From Peptococcaceae bacterium (GTDB lineage Bacteria > Bacillota > Peptococcia > Peptococcales > Peptococcaceae), in contig JAUNGU010000014.1 of assembly GCA_030524315.1 (NCBI GenBank), forward strand, positions 1 to 36,974: a stretch of 36,974 nt of DNA, written 5' to 3'. Shown here one piece after another: positions 26,186 to 34,076 of this stretch. The notes under the pieces are model-generated. The model saw only the letters and a list, made by a program, of their open reading frames with translations. It had not been told where the DNA came from and made no database searches. Positions within the stretch are counted from its first letter, which is position 1, and every line of letters starts with the position of its first letter. Both the position numbers and the translations under genes were made by a program.

Positions 26186-27592
26186 ATGTCTGATTATGCA
26201 GAGAAAAGAGGAAAACGTGCGGCGATTTTGTTGGCGATCATCGCGCTGTTTCTAGTGATCTACCTCTTGCCAACACCACAAGGCTTGTCTGTGGAAGGCA
26301 AGCGCTCCCTGGCGCTCATATTGTGTACGACCTTGATGTGGATGTCAGGCGCGTTGCCTGTGGGCATGGTAGCGATGGCGGCCCTTTTGCTTTTGCCATT
26401 ATTGGGGCTCTGCACGCTGCCGGAGGAGGCAGATTTATTCTCTGAGCCGGTACTGTTCTTCATGATTTCCAGCTACGTGGTCGCCAATGCCCTGTCGGTG
26501 AGTGGCCTGGATAAACGCATCACCCTCATTTTGGCGCTGGCCTCTCATGGCAACGCCAAACGGCTCCTCTTCATCATTATGATGAGCGCGGCCATTCTTT
26601 CGATGGTCCTTTCGGACATGGGCGTCGTCATGATGACCCTGCCGATTATTCTCTTGATTCTCAAGGCTACCGGCTGCACACCGGGGCAAAGCAATTATGG
26701 TAAGGCGATAATGATTGGTCTGCCGGTAGCGGCTCTTATTGGCGGCATGGGAACGCCGGCGGGCTCATCGACCAACGTCTTGACCTTGACGGTTCTGGAA
26801 AATACGGCCAATATTCAGATCTCCTTTTTACAATGGTCGTGCTTGGGGATTCCAATTGTGCTGATTCTCACGCCGATTGCCTATAAAATTGTTTCCTTGG
26901 TGTACAAGCCCGAGATTACCGAGCTCAAGGGCATGGAGGATGCGAGATCACAGCTGAATGCATTGGGCGCACTCAAAAGCAAAGAAAAGAAATTCATCGT
27001 CATCATGTGTTTGATCATCCTCGTCTGGCTGACCGAGAGCATTCATGGCTTGCCAATTGCCATCACGACCACCTTTGGTGCCATCCTCTTTTTCCTGCCG
27101 GGGATCGACATCCTCACCTGGGAAAACACCAAAAATCATATTCTCTGGGATGTCATCCTCGTCGTGTGTAGCTGCGTGGCGCTGGGCACCATCATCTGGC
27201 AAAGTGGTGCTGCAGAATGGATCGCGGGATATATTTCGATGCTTTTGGCAGGCAAAGGCCTCGTCTTTATGCTCATCGTTCTGGGACTGGTCATTGCCTA
27301 CGCCCATCTGGTGTGCCCTGTCAATCCTACGATTGTGTCCATCTTTGTACCGATTGCCTGCACCGTTGCCATGGCGCAGGGCATCAATCCAGCAACCCTC
27401 GCCATTCCAATCGGCTTTTTGGTATCGGCAGCATGCCTGATTCCCCTCGATGCGATTCCGCTGGTTTGCTACGCAACGGGCTATTTTAAGATGACAGAAA
27501 TGTTCAAGTCCGGCTTTTTCATTGTCATTGCCTGGGTGCTTGTGGTCACGGGCGTGATGATGGTCCTGGGACCAGTGTTAGGAATTATGTGA
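26186..27592 (+). CDS. SLC13/DASS-family anion transporter
   Basis: The 468-residue protein has about 11-12 hydrophobic segments. Features of the divalent anion:sodium symporter family are visible: a GMGTPAGSSTN motif near residue 190, in the first substrate/sodium hairpin, and a second, less typical repeat around CPVNPTIVSIFVP. Members carry di- or tricarboxylates or sulfate across the cytoplasmic membrane. Position directly behind the flavoprotein suggests it imports that enzyme's substrate or exchanges substrate and product. The start at 26186 follows GAGAGGGG. A bidirectional terminator follows. Confidence 0.88.
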   Translation: MSDYAEKRGKRAAILLAIIALFLVIYLLPTPQGLSVEGKRSLALILCTTLMWMSGALPVGMVAMAALLLLPLLGLCTLPEEADLFSEPVLFFMISSYVVANALSVSGLDKRITLILALASHGNAKRLLFIIMMSAAILSMVLSDMGVVMMTLPIILLILKATGCTPGQSNYGKAIMIGLPVAALIGGMGTPAGSSTNVLTLTVLENTANIQISFLQWSCLGIPIVLILTPIAYKIVSLVYKPEITELKGMEDARSQLNALGALKSKEKKFIVIMCLIILVWLTESIHGLPIAITTTFGAILFFLPGIDILTWENTKNHILWDVILVVCSCVALGTIIWQSGAAEWIAGYISMLLAGKGLVFMLIVLGLVIAYAHLVCPVNPTIVSIFVPIACTVAMAQGINPATLAIPIGFLVSAACLIPLDAIPLVCYATGYFKMTEMFKSGFFIVIAWVLVVTGVMMVLGPVLGIM

Positions 27593-27600
27593 TCAACAAT

Positions 27601-27652
27601 AAAAAAACTGCTCTGATCGGGAAGAAAAATTCCCTGTCGGAGCAGTTTTTTT
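27601..27652. terminator. Bidirectional terminator between the transporter and the b-cytochrome gene
   Basis: A7CTGCTC... (27601-27623) pairs with the complementary arm at 27630-27652, a stem of about 23 bp with few mismatches. An A run and a T run form its outer ends. Confidence 0.9.
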
Positions 27653-27683
27653 GTTTTCGGTATGGAAAATTGTTTTGTGAATG

Positions 27684-28325
27684 CTAAATAGAAGTCCGCC
27701 TTCTCCGCATTTGCTTGCTTGCCAGCTGGGTGAGCTGGCAGATGGCGAGGGTGATGAGGAGGTAGGTGAGGTAGGATGGTGCGTGGGAAGGGAGGCCCGA
27801 GGGCAGGAAGCGTGCCAGGAGGGGGCTGGTTGCCAAGAGGTAGAGGCCGAGGAGCAGTACGAGGGCGTCAATCAGTCTGTAGGCGTGGCGAAAAATCGAG
27901 GCATCGACCTTGAGCTGGAGCTTGTCGAGGTGCGGGGCGACGTGCCAGCCGGTGTGGATCATCACGAGGATGAAGCCGACGGCCGTCGAGGTGGCGTGGA
28001 AGGTGCGCGCCGAGGCGCTGCCGACAAGGGGCGAGAAGCTAAAAACATCCCCCGACAGGAGCACACTGCTCACCGTCGCGCCCAGACAGGCAACGACGAG
28101 CGGCAGATTCGTTACACAGAGCGCCAAGGCGACGCCGTGTTTGCGCCCGCGCACAAGGCTCTTGTACCAGCGGCGGTTGAGGACGTTGTGCCAGAAAAAG
28201 AGGGCGATCAGAAGGATGCCAAGGATGCCGTGGAGGAGGAGTCCCTGGCCTAGGTGATAATTCATCAGGTAGAGAAAGCACAGATACATGGCAATATCGA
28301 TGGGGAGACGGTGGTGTCGGCGCAT
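27684..28325 (-). CDS. DUF4405-like b-type cytochrome membrane protein
   Basis: The 213-residue product has about five to six hydrophobic segments. Histidines are placed as in heme b four-helix proteins. His32 and His46 lie in one helix (HGILGILLIALFFWHN), and His110 and His124/His128 lie in another (FHATSTAVGFILVMIHTGWH). This matches DUF4405/cytochrome b561-like proteins that pass electrons between quinol and an associated enzyme. It lies between the two ferredoxin-flavoprotein operons, which have no membrane anchor of their own, so it may be their partner. The ATG at 28323-28325 has AAGAGG upstream. The longer frame to 28367 has no such site. Confidence 0.7.
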   Translation of the reverse strand: MRRHHRLPIDIAMYLCFLYLMNYHLGQGLLLHGILGILLIALFFWHNVLNRRWYKSLVRGRKHGVALALCVTNLPLVVACLGATVSSVLLSGDVFSFSPLVGSASARTFHATSTAVGFILVMIHTGWHVAPHLDKLQLKVDASIFRHAYRLIDALVLLLGLYLLATSPLLARFLPSGLPSHAPSYLTYLLITLAICQLTQLASKQMRRRRTSI

Positions 28326-28386
28326 GATTATGACCTCTTTTCGATGTGATTGGCGGGCGTTTTGCAAGAATCATCCATTTTACTTC

Positions 28387-28414
28387 AGTATAAAGCTTTG
28401 TAGATGAACATCAA
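28387..28414 (-). promoter_or_regulatory. Putative promoter of the b-cytochrome gene
   Basis: On the minus strand TTGATG (28409-28414) and TATACT (28387-28392) are 16 bases apart. The rest of the 28326-28559 gap is A+T-rich. I see no convincing complete promoter there for the next gene, only isolated TATAAA (28510-28515) and TATAAT (28542-28547) boxes. Confidence 0.45.
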
Positions 28415-28559
28415 CAGAGGCATCCTCACAGAGCAGTAGCTATCAATATTTTTGCGCAAAAGTGGCGCTTATGCGGGATTTTTCGTTCTTCCGGATGAAT
28501 GCATTCCATTATAAAATTTTATTTATCAAGGAGAAGTTTTTTATAATGAGGTGTGAAAA

Positions 28560-28778
28560 ATGATTACCAATATTGACAAAGAAAAATGCATTGGCTGCGG
28601 CCTCTGCGTCGAACGCTGCCCGCTGGATACGCTGCGACTGGGCGAGGACGGCAAGGCCTTCATCGCCTATCCGGAGGATTGCATGACCTGTTTTATTTGC
28701 GAGCGCCATTGCCCAAAGGGCGCAATTTTCGTGCATCCGTTCAAGGAAATGCTGCCATCTGTCTACCCGATTGCCTGA
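28560..28778 (+). CDS. AprB-like 2[4Fe-4S] ferredoxin subunit, copy 2
   Basis: The 72-residue protein has all eight cluster cysteines at the same positions as copy 1 (C10, 13, 16, 20, 41, 44, 47, 51) and the same C-terminus ending VYPIA. Codon use is G+C-richer than in copy 1. GAGGTG precedes the ATG. The stop is 13 bases before the paired flavoprotein, with the same stop-AGGAGG junction as in copy 1. The two modules therefore arose by duplication of the pair, not of single genes. Confidence 0.88.
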   Translation: MITNIDKEKCIGCGLCVERCPLDTLRLGEDGKAFIAYPEDCMTCFICERHCPKGAIFVHPFKEMLPSVYPIA

Positions 28779-28791
28779 GGAGGTTGGAACC

Positions 28792-30513
28792 ATGCAAAGA
28801 GAAACGATTAAAATTGCCACCGACGTGCTGATCATTGGCGCGGGCTCCTCGGGTCTGTGGACGGCGAAGCATCTCAAGGAGCTGGACGCCGATCTCAAGG
28901 TGACGATGGTCGACAAATCTGCCGCCGATTGGGGCGGGCTGATGACCATGTCCGAAGGGGATTTTGACGCCGTTACCCCAGATGAGCACATCGACGAATG
29001 GGTGCAGGATCTGGTCTACTATTGGGACGGGCTCTGCGACCAGGCGCTCATGGAGACGCTCTTCAAAGCATCCTACGACCGACTCTGCGAATACGAAAAG
29101 CTCGGCTGCCGCTACATCCGCAAGGAAAACGGCAATCCGAAGGGCATTCCCCAGCGCGGGCTCGATCACATCAAGCTCTGCATCACCGAGGTCAAGGGTA
29201 CCGGCGGCGAGGACATGCGCGACAGCCTCAATGGCGAAATGAAGCGTCTGGAGGTCGACCGCATCGGCCGCGTCATGATCACCGAGCTGCTCAAAGAGAA
29301 CGGCCACATCATCGGCGCCGTTGGCTTCAACACGCGCACCGGCGATTTCTACCAATTTGACGCCAAGGCTGTCGTCATTTGCTGCGGTCGCGGCGGCTGG
29401 AAAACCTCCTACGGCAAAAATACCTCCACCGGTGAGGGCCTGCGTCTGGCCTATGAAGCGGGCGCCAAGCTCACCAATATGGAATTTGGCCAGGTCTGGA
29501 ACGTGCCAAAGCTTTTCTCCTGGGAAGGGCAGACGATTCTCCTACCGCTGGGCGCAAAATTTGTCAACGCCAAGGGCGAATCCTTCATGGATCGCTACTC
29601 GCCAGTGCTCAAGGGCAACACCGACCCGCACTACACCACCATGGCCATGGCGCTGGAAACGAGAGCCGGGCGCGGACCGATTTATTTTGACACAACTGGT
29701 CTCAAGGACGAGGACCGTCAATACGTCCAGCCAACCGGCGGCTGGCAGGTTCTCAACCACGAAAAGCTCAAGGCCATCGGCATCGATTTCTTCAAGGGCC
29801 GCACCGAATGGCAGCCACAGCTCTTCACCAGCTTTGGCGGCGTCGTCGCCGATGCCTACGGCCGCACCTGCGTCGACGGCCTCTATGCAGCGGGTCGCTC
29901 CCGCTTCCTCGACGCTGGCGTCTACATCGGCGGCTTTGACCTCAGCACCACCTCCACCAGCGGCTACCTCGCCGCCGAAGGCGTCGCCCAGTATCTGCAC
30001 GACAAGGGCGACAGCATCGTCGGCGCTGTCCCAGACGACGTCATCAATGAGAAAAAATCCGCCCTCGAAGCAGAAATGGACCACAACGGCATCGCCTGCA
30101 AAGACGTCCTGCGCAAAATCCAGGAAATCATCTTCCCACACAGCGTTTGCATCCTCAAAACCGAGGCCAGCCTCAGCACTGCCCTCACCCAGCTCCTGCA
30201 GCTCAAGGAAGAAATTCTTCCAGAAATGGGCGCCGGCGATCCCCACTATCTCATGAAGAAAAAAGAAGTTGAAGCCATCATGATGGTCACCGAAATGTTC
30301 CTGCGCACCTCCCTCGAACGCAAAGAAACTCGCGGCGGCCACTATCGCGCCGACTACCCAACCCGCAACAACGACACCTGGCTCGGCTGGCTCCAGCTGC
30401 AAAAACAAAATGACAACCTCACAATGACCTTCGCCCCAGTGCCAATCGACACCTACAAACACCCACTAGAACGGTATTATCAGGATAATTTCGATTTCCC
30501 TGTGGAGGGGTGA
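28792..30513 (+). CDS. AprA-like FAD flavoprotein (succinate dehydrogenase/fumarate reductase superfamily), copy 2
   Basis: The 573-residue protein is collinear with copy 1 and mostly identical over the FAD, capping and C-terminal domains. The two diverge most around residues 405-445. It shares the NTDPHYTT segment where fumarate reductases have their catalytic Arg, and the GRGPIYFDT sequence. The lack of an HPTG motif is also common to both, so both copies probably act on the same kind of non-fumarate substrate. The FAD motif is LIIGAGSSG near residue 20. ATG 28792 follows GAGGAGG. No transporter follows; a terminator closes the two-gene unit. Confidence 0.86.
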   Translation: MQRETIKIATDVLIIGAGSSGLWTAKHLKELDADLKVTMVDKSAADWGGLMTMSEGDFDAVTPDEHIDEWVQDLVYYWDGLCDQALMETLFKASYDRLCEYEKLGCRYIRKENGNPKGIPQRGLDHIKLCITEVKGTGGEDMRDSLNGEMKRLEVDRIGRVMITELLKENGHIIGAVGFNTRTGDFYQFDAKAVVICCGRGGWKTSYGKNTSTGEGLRLAYEAGAKLTNMEFGQVWNVPKLFSWEGQTILLPLGAKFVNAKGESFMDRYSPVLKGNTDPHYTTMAMALETRAGRGPIYFDTTGLKDEDRQYVQPTGGWQVLNHEKLKAIGIDFFKGRTEWQPQLFTSFGGVVADAYGRTCVDGLYAAGRSRFLDAGVYIGGFDLSTTSTSGYLAAEGVAQYLHDKGDSIVGAVPDDVINEKKSALEAEMDHNGIACKDVLRKIQEIIFPHSVCILKTEASLSTALTQLLQLKEEILPEMGAGDPHYLMKKKEVEAIMMVTEMFLRTSLERKETRGGHYRADYPTRNNDTWLGWLQLQKQNDNLTMTFAPVPIDTYKHPLERYYQDNFDFPVEG

Positions 30514-30521
30514 GGGATGAA

Positions 30522-30557
30522 GACCGCTGTCTGTATTCATGCAGGCAGCGGTTTTTT
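30522..30557 (+). terminator. Intrinsic terminator of the second flavoprotein operon
   Basis: GACCGCTGTCTG (30522-30533) pairs with CAGGCAGCGGTT (30542-30553) with two G-U pairs, followed by a T run. Confidence 0.9.
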
Positions 30558-30591
30558 CATTCTGAATATTGATTCTAAAAAAATTTTGTAA

Positions 30592-30618
30592 CAAAAGATT
30601 TTTTGTTGAGATCTTTTG
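30592..30618. promoter_or_regulatory. Dyad CAAAAGAT-N11-ATCTTTTG, candidate LysR operator
   Basis: The arms 30592-30599 and 30611-30618 are perfectly complementary. The inner bases T30599 and A30611 are separated by exactly 11 bases, the LTTR T-N11-A rule. It is centred about 50 bases upstream of the start predicted from TATACT at 30643-30648. No T run follows, so a terminator is unlikely. Confidence 0.6.
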
Positions 30619-30620
30619 CT

Positions 30621-30648
30621 GTTATTCATTAGAAATTTCTTTTATACT
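30621..30648 (+). promoter_or_regulatory. Putative promoter of the GH3 operon
   Basis: TATACT (30643-30648) is a good -10; GTTATT at 30621-30626 with 16-base spacing is a weak -35. The operator dyad lies directly upstream, suggesting activation. Confidence 0.5.
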
Positions 30649-30697
30649 GGATAGTAAGAACTTGCTGCGACGTTTTTGAGTTTGGGGAGCGTGTTTT

Positions 30698-32344
30698 ATG
30701 GCAAAGAGAAAATTTATTCCAGAAATTATTCAGGCGCATTTGGAAACCTTTGCGAGCCAAGGTTTGGTGCCGCTGTTTGAACAAGGGGTTGCCATTCAAG
30801 AGGCGGTGTTAGAGGACATCATTAGGCTTTCTAGTAAGAGCTGGTATGCCAAGGACCACGGTTTTTTTGGCATTCAAAACAAGGAGGAATTCTTTGCAAA
30901 GGTGCCGATTTCTGATTACGGAGATTATGCGCCGTATGTGGAAAGCAATATGCAAAGGGACGAGGGGCAGGTGAGCGAAGCGGAGACGGCGTATTACCTT
31001 TTATCCACGGGACGCAAGAAGCAGGGCAAATATTACATCGAAACGGCACTGGGCAGTCAGGCGCGTCAGCTGAGCATTCATCTGTGGAACATCAATCTCA
31101 TGCGCTGCGAGCCCAAAATGACCCAGCCGGATGTAAAAATGCTGGCAGTGACAAATTGTGCGCCGATTGAACATGCACCCAACGGAAAAAATGTGCGGCG
31201 CACGTCGAGTCAAGCGGCAAAAGAATTGTGGGAGGAAACGCCAGAGCTGTATATTTTTCCTTATGAATTTCTTGAGGCGGACATGTCCAATGACGACAGA
31301 GATTATCTGACGGCGCTCTATGCCCTCAAGGAAAAGCATCTAAACATGCTTTTTTGCAACAACCTCGGTTATTTTGGCGTGATCTTGGACATCATAGAAA
31401 AAAATGCGGAGCGACTGATCAGCGATATTGCCGAAGGGCGCATGAGTGTCGCCCTCAAGCCAGAAGACAGACAGCAGTTGGAGGGCATGCTGGGCGCAGA
31501 TCCTGCACGCGCAGAACAATTGCGTCGTCTCCTGTGGGAGCGTGGACGATTGGTGGCTGAGGATATTTGGCCGGACTTTTTCTTTACGGGTGCGTGGTTG
31601 GCTGGCACCGTCGGTGATTACGCACGGGATGTCATGGCCAAACTGCCAGCATCCATGCGCTATATCTCAGAAAGCTACGGCTGCAGTGAGGGCATGCTCA
31701 ATATTCCTCTGGCGTACAACGCAAAATATGGGCCTTTGGCAGTGTATTCCTGCTATTTTGAATTTCTACCACTTAAAAACATAATGGGGGGGGGTAATCC
31801 CCTATCTATGCAGGAAATCGAGGACGGTGGCTACTATGAGCTGCTGATCTCGACGTATTCAGGTTTGTATCGCTATAATTTGCACGATATTGTGCGCGTT
31901 TGTGGCTACACAGGTGACACGCCGAATATCGAATTTTGCTGCCGCAGTAGCGAAACCATTCGTATTGGCGAAAAGTTTTGGTATGGCTTTGAGCTGTCGA
32001 ATATGATCAAGAATGTGGAAGCCGATTGTCATGTGACCTTTGATTTTTATCAAGCGCTGGTTGAAGAGGAGCAGCTGTCACTGATTGTCGAGCTGCGCCA
32101 AGAGGACGCCATTATGGCTGTGTGGCGTGATTTGTGTAGGGTGGCGGCTGAAAAACAGATGCCGCTGGATAAAATATATTGGGTTAATAGCGATTATCGC
32201 AATCATCTCTATCGAGGCATGATGGACCATGGTCGCACGATTCAATGCATCAAGCTGCCAATGCTCAGCCAGGAAGTCCCGACAAATGCCTACGTCGAGG
32301 CCATCTATGATGCCAAGCGGGAGGTGCGCCCATGCCAGAAATAA
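30698..32344 (+). CDS. GH3-family acyl-adenylating enzyme, first (altered nucleotide loop)
   Basis: The 548-residue protein belongs to the GH3 branch of the ANL adenylating superfamily. Plant members join amino acids to hormone acids through acyl-AMP; bacterial members are largely uncharacterised. Conserved are YGCSEG near residues 328-333 and STYSGLYRYNLHDIVRV near residues 386-402. The ATP-binding loop, normally like TTGSTGKMK in the next gene, reads LSTGRKKQGK (about 102-111), so activity may be lost or changed. A G9 run at 31786-31794 encodes MGGG around residues 363-366. ATG 30698 has GGGGAG eight bases upstream. It overlaps the second GH3 gene by 13 bases. Base composition is A+T-richer than the trp region. 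Confidence 0.83.
   Translation: MAKRKFIPEIIQAHLETFASQGLVPLFEQGVAIQEAVLEDIIRLSSKSWYAKDHGFFGIQNKEEFFAKVPISDYGDYAPYVESNMQRDEGQVSEAETAYYLLSTGRKKQGKYYIETALGSQARQLSIHLWNINLMRCEPKMTQPDVKMLAVTNCAPIEHAPNGKNVRRTSSQAAKELWEETPELYIFPYEFLEADMSNDDRDYLTALYALKEKHLNMLFCNNLGYFGVILDIIEKNAERLISDIAEGRMSVALKPEDRQQLEGMLGADPARAEQLRRLLWERGRLVAEDIWPDFFFTGAWLAGTVGDYARDVMAKLPASMRYISESYGCSEGMLNIPLAYNAKYGPLAVYSCYFEFLPLKNIMGGGNPLSMQEIEDGGYYELLISTYSGLYRYNLHDIVRVCGYTGDTPNIEFCCRSSETIRIGEKFWYGFELSNMIKNVEADCHVTFDFYQALVEEEQLSLIVELRQEDAIMAVWRDLCRVAAEKQMPLDKIYWVNSDYRNHLYRGMMDHGRTIQCIKLPMLSQEVPTNAYVEAIYDAKREVRPCQK
31786..31794 (+). repeat. Homopolymeric G9 tract inside the first GH3 gene
   Basis: Nine consecutive G residues follow ATAAT within the coding region. 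One added G gives an immediate TAA. One lost G gives a TGA after about 18 codons. The paralogous gene lacks the tract at the aligned position. Confidence 0.85.
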
Positions 32345-34014
32345 TGCGTGGCAAAATGCGGGCAGCCATGGAGCGTTCGGATCGCACCTTGCCTGAGCGG
32401 CTTTTGGAAATTCCTAGAGAATGCTTGTATTGGGACAGAGATGAGTTGTTTTCGGATTGTCGGGCACTACAAACCAAAATCCTGCGTGAAATATTGTCTC
32501 AGGCAGAGGGCAGCGTCTACGGCCAAACTCATGGCATTAGTGGGAAGATGACGCCGGAGGCCTATCAAAATCAGGTGCCAATCTCCACCTATGGCGATTA
32601 TCTGCCCTATATTACTGCCGAATGTGAGCAAGGCGAGGCCAACCAGCTCTATCATGCAGATACGGAGATGGTCGTTGCCACCACGGGGAGCACAGGGAAA
32701 ATGAAGCTCTTTTTGGAAAGCGCTGCTGGCAATGCGGCCAAGCTTCTCGTCATGGCCATTCGCGGCATGTATATGAGCGATGTGTTGCCGATCACTCGCG
32801 ACAACGAGGCGAAAAATCTCACCATTTCTAATTATGAGCAGCTCGGCCATACGCCATCGGGCAAGCCGATTTTGCGGGCGTCTGGTCAAACCGCGCGCAA
32901 TTTGCGCAAGAAAAGCAGCAATATGAACATCCTCACGGTGGATTTTTGGGAAACGGCCGGGTTGACTGCTGGTGATAGAGATTATCTCATGGCGGTTTTT
33001 GCGCTGTCAGAGATTCGCCTGAGCAAAATTTTTTGCAATAACCTCATTCATTTTGGCAGGCTCCTGGACCTCATCAACGCGCGTGGGGCAGAGATGATCG
33101 CAGATCTGCGCAAGGGCGCGTTTTCATTGCCGTTGCCTGCTGCCACCAAGGCGCGATTGGATGGGATGCTTGTCGCTGATCCTGCGCGTGCAGACCTGCT
33201 CCAATCCATATGGGACCGTCAGGGCAAGCTCTTTGCGACGCCTGAGGATATTCACGCCGTTTGGCCGCAATGTCGTATGGCCAGCTGCTGGCTATCGGGC
33301 TCGGTGGGACGCGATGCACGCGAGGTCCTCGCACGTATGCCAAAGGGCATCAAGTGCTTCGACATGGGCTATGGCGCCAGTGAGGGTAAGCTCAATGTGC
33401 CCATGAAGCTGGCGTGTTCCTCGGGAGCAGCAGCGGTATTTTCGGTTTTCTACGAATTTCGTCCACTGACAAAGGGGGCGCGTCCGCTCTTTATGTGGGA
33501 GGTGGAGGATGGCGCCTATTATGAGCTCATCATTACCACCTATTCCGGCCTGTATCGTTACAATATGCTGGATGTGGTGCGTATTGATGGCTTTTTCGGC
33601 GATACGCCAAATATTGTTTTCTGTGGCAAGAGCACCGAATATGTAACGGTGGATGGCCAGCGTTTATACAGCTACGAAATCTCCGATCTAATTTTTCAGC
33701 TGGAACAAGCCCGCCGCTGGCGGTTTGATGTCATGCAGGTAACGGTAGAAAACGGGCAGTTGATGTTTGTTTTGGGCAGCGGTGCACCCGTCGACTATCA
33801 AGAAGTGTTTGCCGTATTAGACGACGCCTTGCGACAGCGCTGGCATTTTGGCTGCGGTGGTCTTTATGTAACCTGTGCAGCGTACAAGACCCGCGCCTTT
33901 GATGCGCGCGTGCGTGACAATCGCGGGGCTTGTGGTATCAAGCTGCCAATTGTGCTCACTGCGCCGCCAAAAGCAGAAGACATTGCTCAGTTTATTCCAG
34001 CGGATTCAAAATAA
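32332..34014 (+). CDS. GH3-family acyl-adenylating enzyme, second
   Basis: This 560-residue GH3-family protein is homologous to its upstream neighbour along most of its length. It retains the nucleotide-binding loop VATTGSTGKMK (about 115-125), the YGASEG motif and the TYSGLYRYNMLDVVRI motif, so it is expected to be catalytically competent. By analogy it would activate a carboxylic acid as acyl-AMP and transfer it to an amine or thiol; the substrates are unknown. GGGAGG at 32319-32324 supports ATG 32332, and ATG 32344 is a less favoured in-frame alternative. The overlap with the first gene suggests coupled synthesis, possibly a hetero-oligomer. A 19-bp hairpin ends the operon. Confidence 0.86.
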   Translation: MPEIMRGKMRAAMERSDRTLPERLLEIPRECLYWDRDELFSDCRALQTKILREILSQAEGSVYGQTHGISGKMTPEAYQNQVPISTYGDYLPYITAECEQGEANQLYHADTEMVVATTGSTGKMKLFLESAAGNAAKLLVMAIRGMYMSDVLPITRDNEAKNLTISNYEQLGHTPSGKPILRASGQTARNLRKKSSNMNILTVDFWETAGLTAGDRDYLMAVFALSEIRLSKIFCNNLIHFGRLLDLINARGAEMIADLRKGAFSLPLPAATKARLDGMLVADPARADLLQSIWDRQGKLFATPEDIHAVWPQCRMASCWLSGSVGRDAREVLARMPKGIKCFDMGYGASEGKLNVPMKLACSSGAAAVFSVFYEFRPLTKGARPLFMWEVEDGAYYELIITTYSGLYRYNMLDVVRIDGFFGDTPNIVFCGKSTEYVTVDGQRLYSYEISDLIFQLEQARRWRFDVMQVTVENGQLMFVLGSGAPVDYQEVFAVLDDALRQRWHFGCGGLYVTCAAYKTRAFDARVRDNRGACGIKLPIVLTAPPKAEDIAQFIPADSK

Positions 34015-34026
34015 TTCATTGCATAC

Positions 34027-34071
34027 AAACGACGCCATCATTTGCGCGAATTGCAAATGATGGCGTCGTTT
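34027..34071. terminator. Bidirectional terminator between the GH3 operon and the third LysR gene
   Basis: AAACGACGCCATCATTTGC (34027-34045) pairs perfectly with the arm at 34053-34071 (19 bp), with T-rich sequence after it. The genes on either side converge. Confidence 0.92.
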
Positions 34072-34076
34072 TTCTT

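Noticed and set aside
28542-28547. TATAAT as the promoter of the second ferredoxin
   Set aside because: It would start the transcript about six bases before the ATG and inside or after the GAGGTG ribosome site, so it is probably only A+T-rich sequence.
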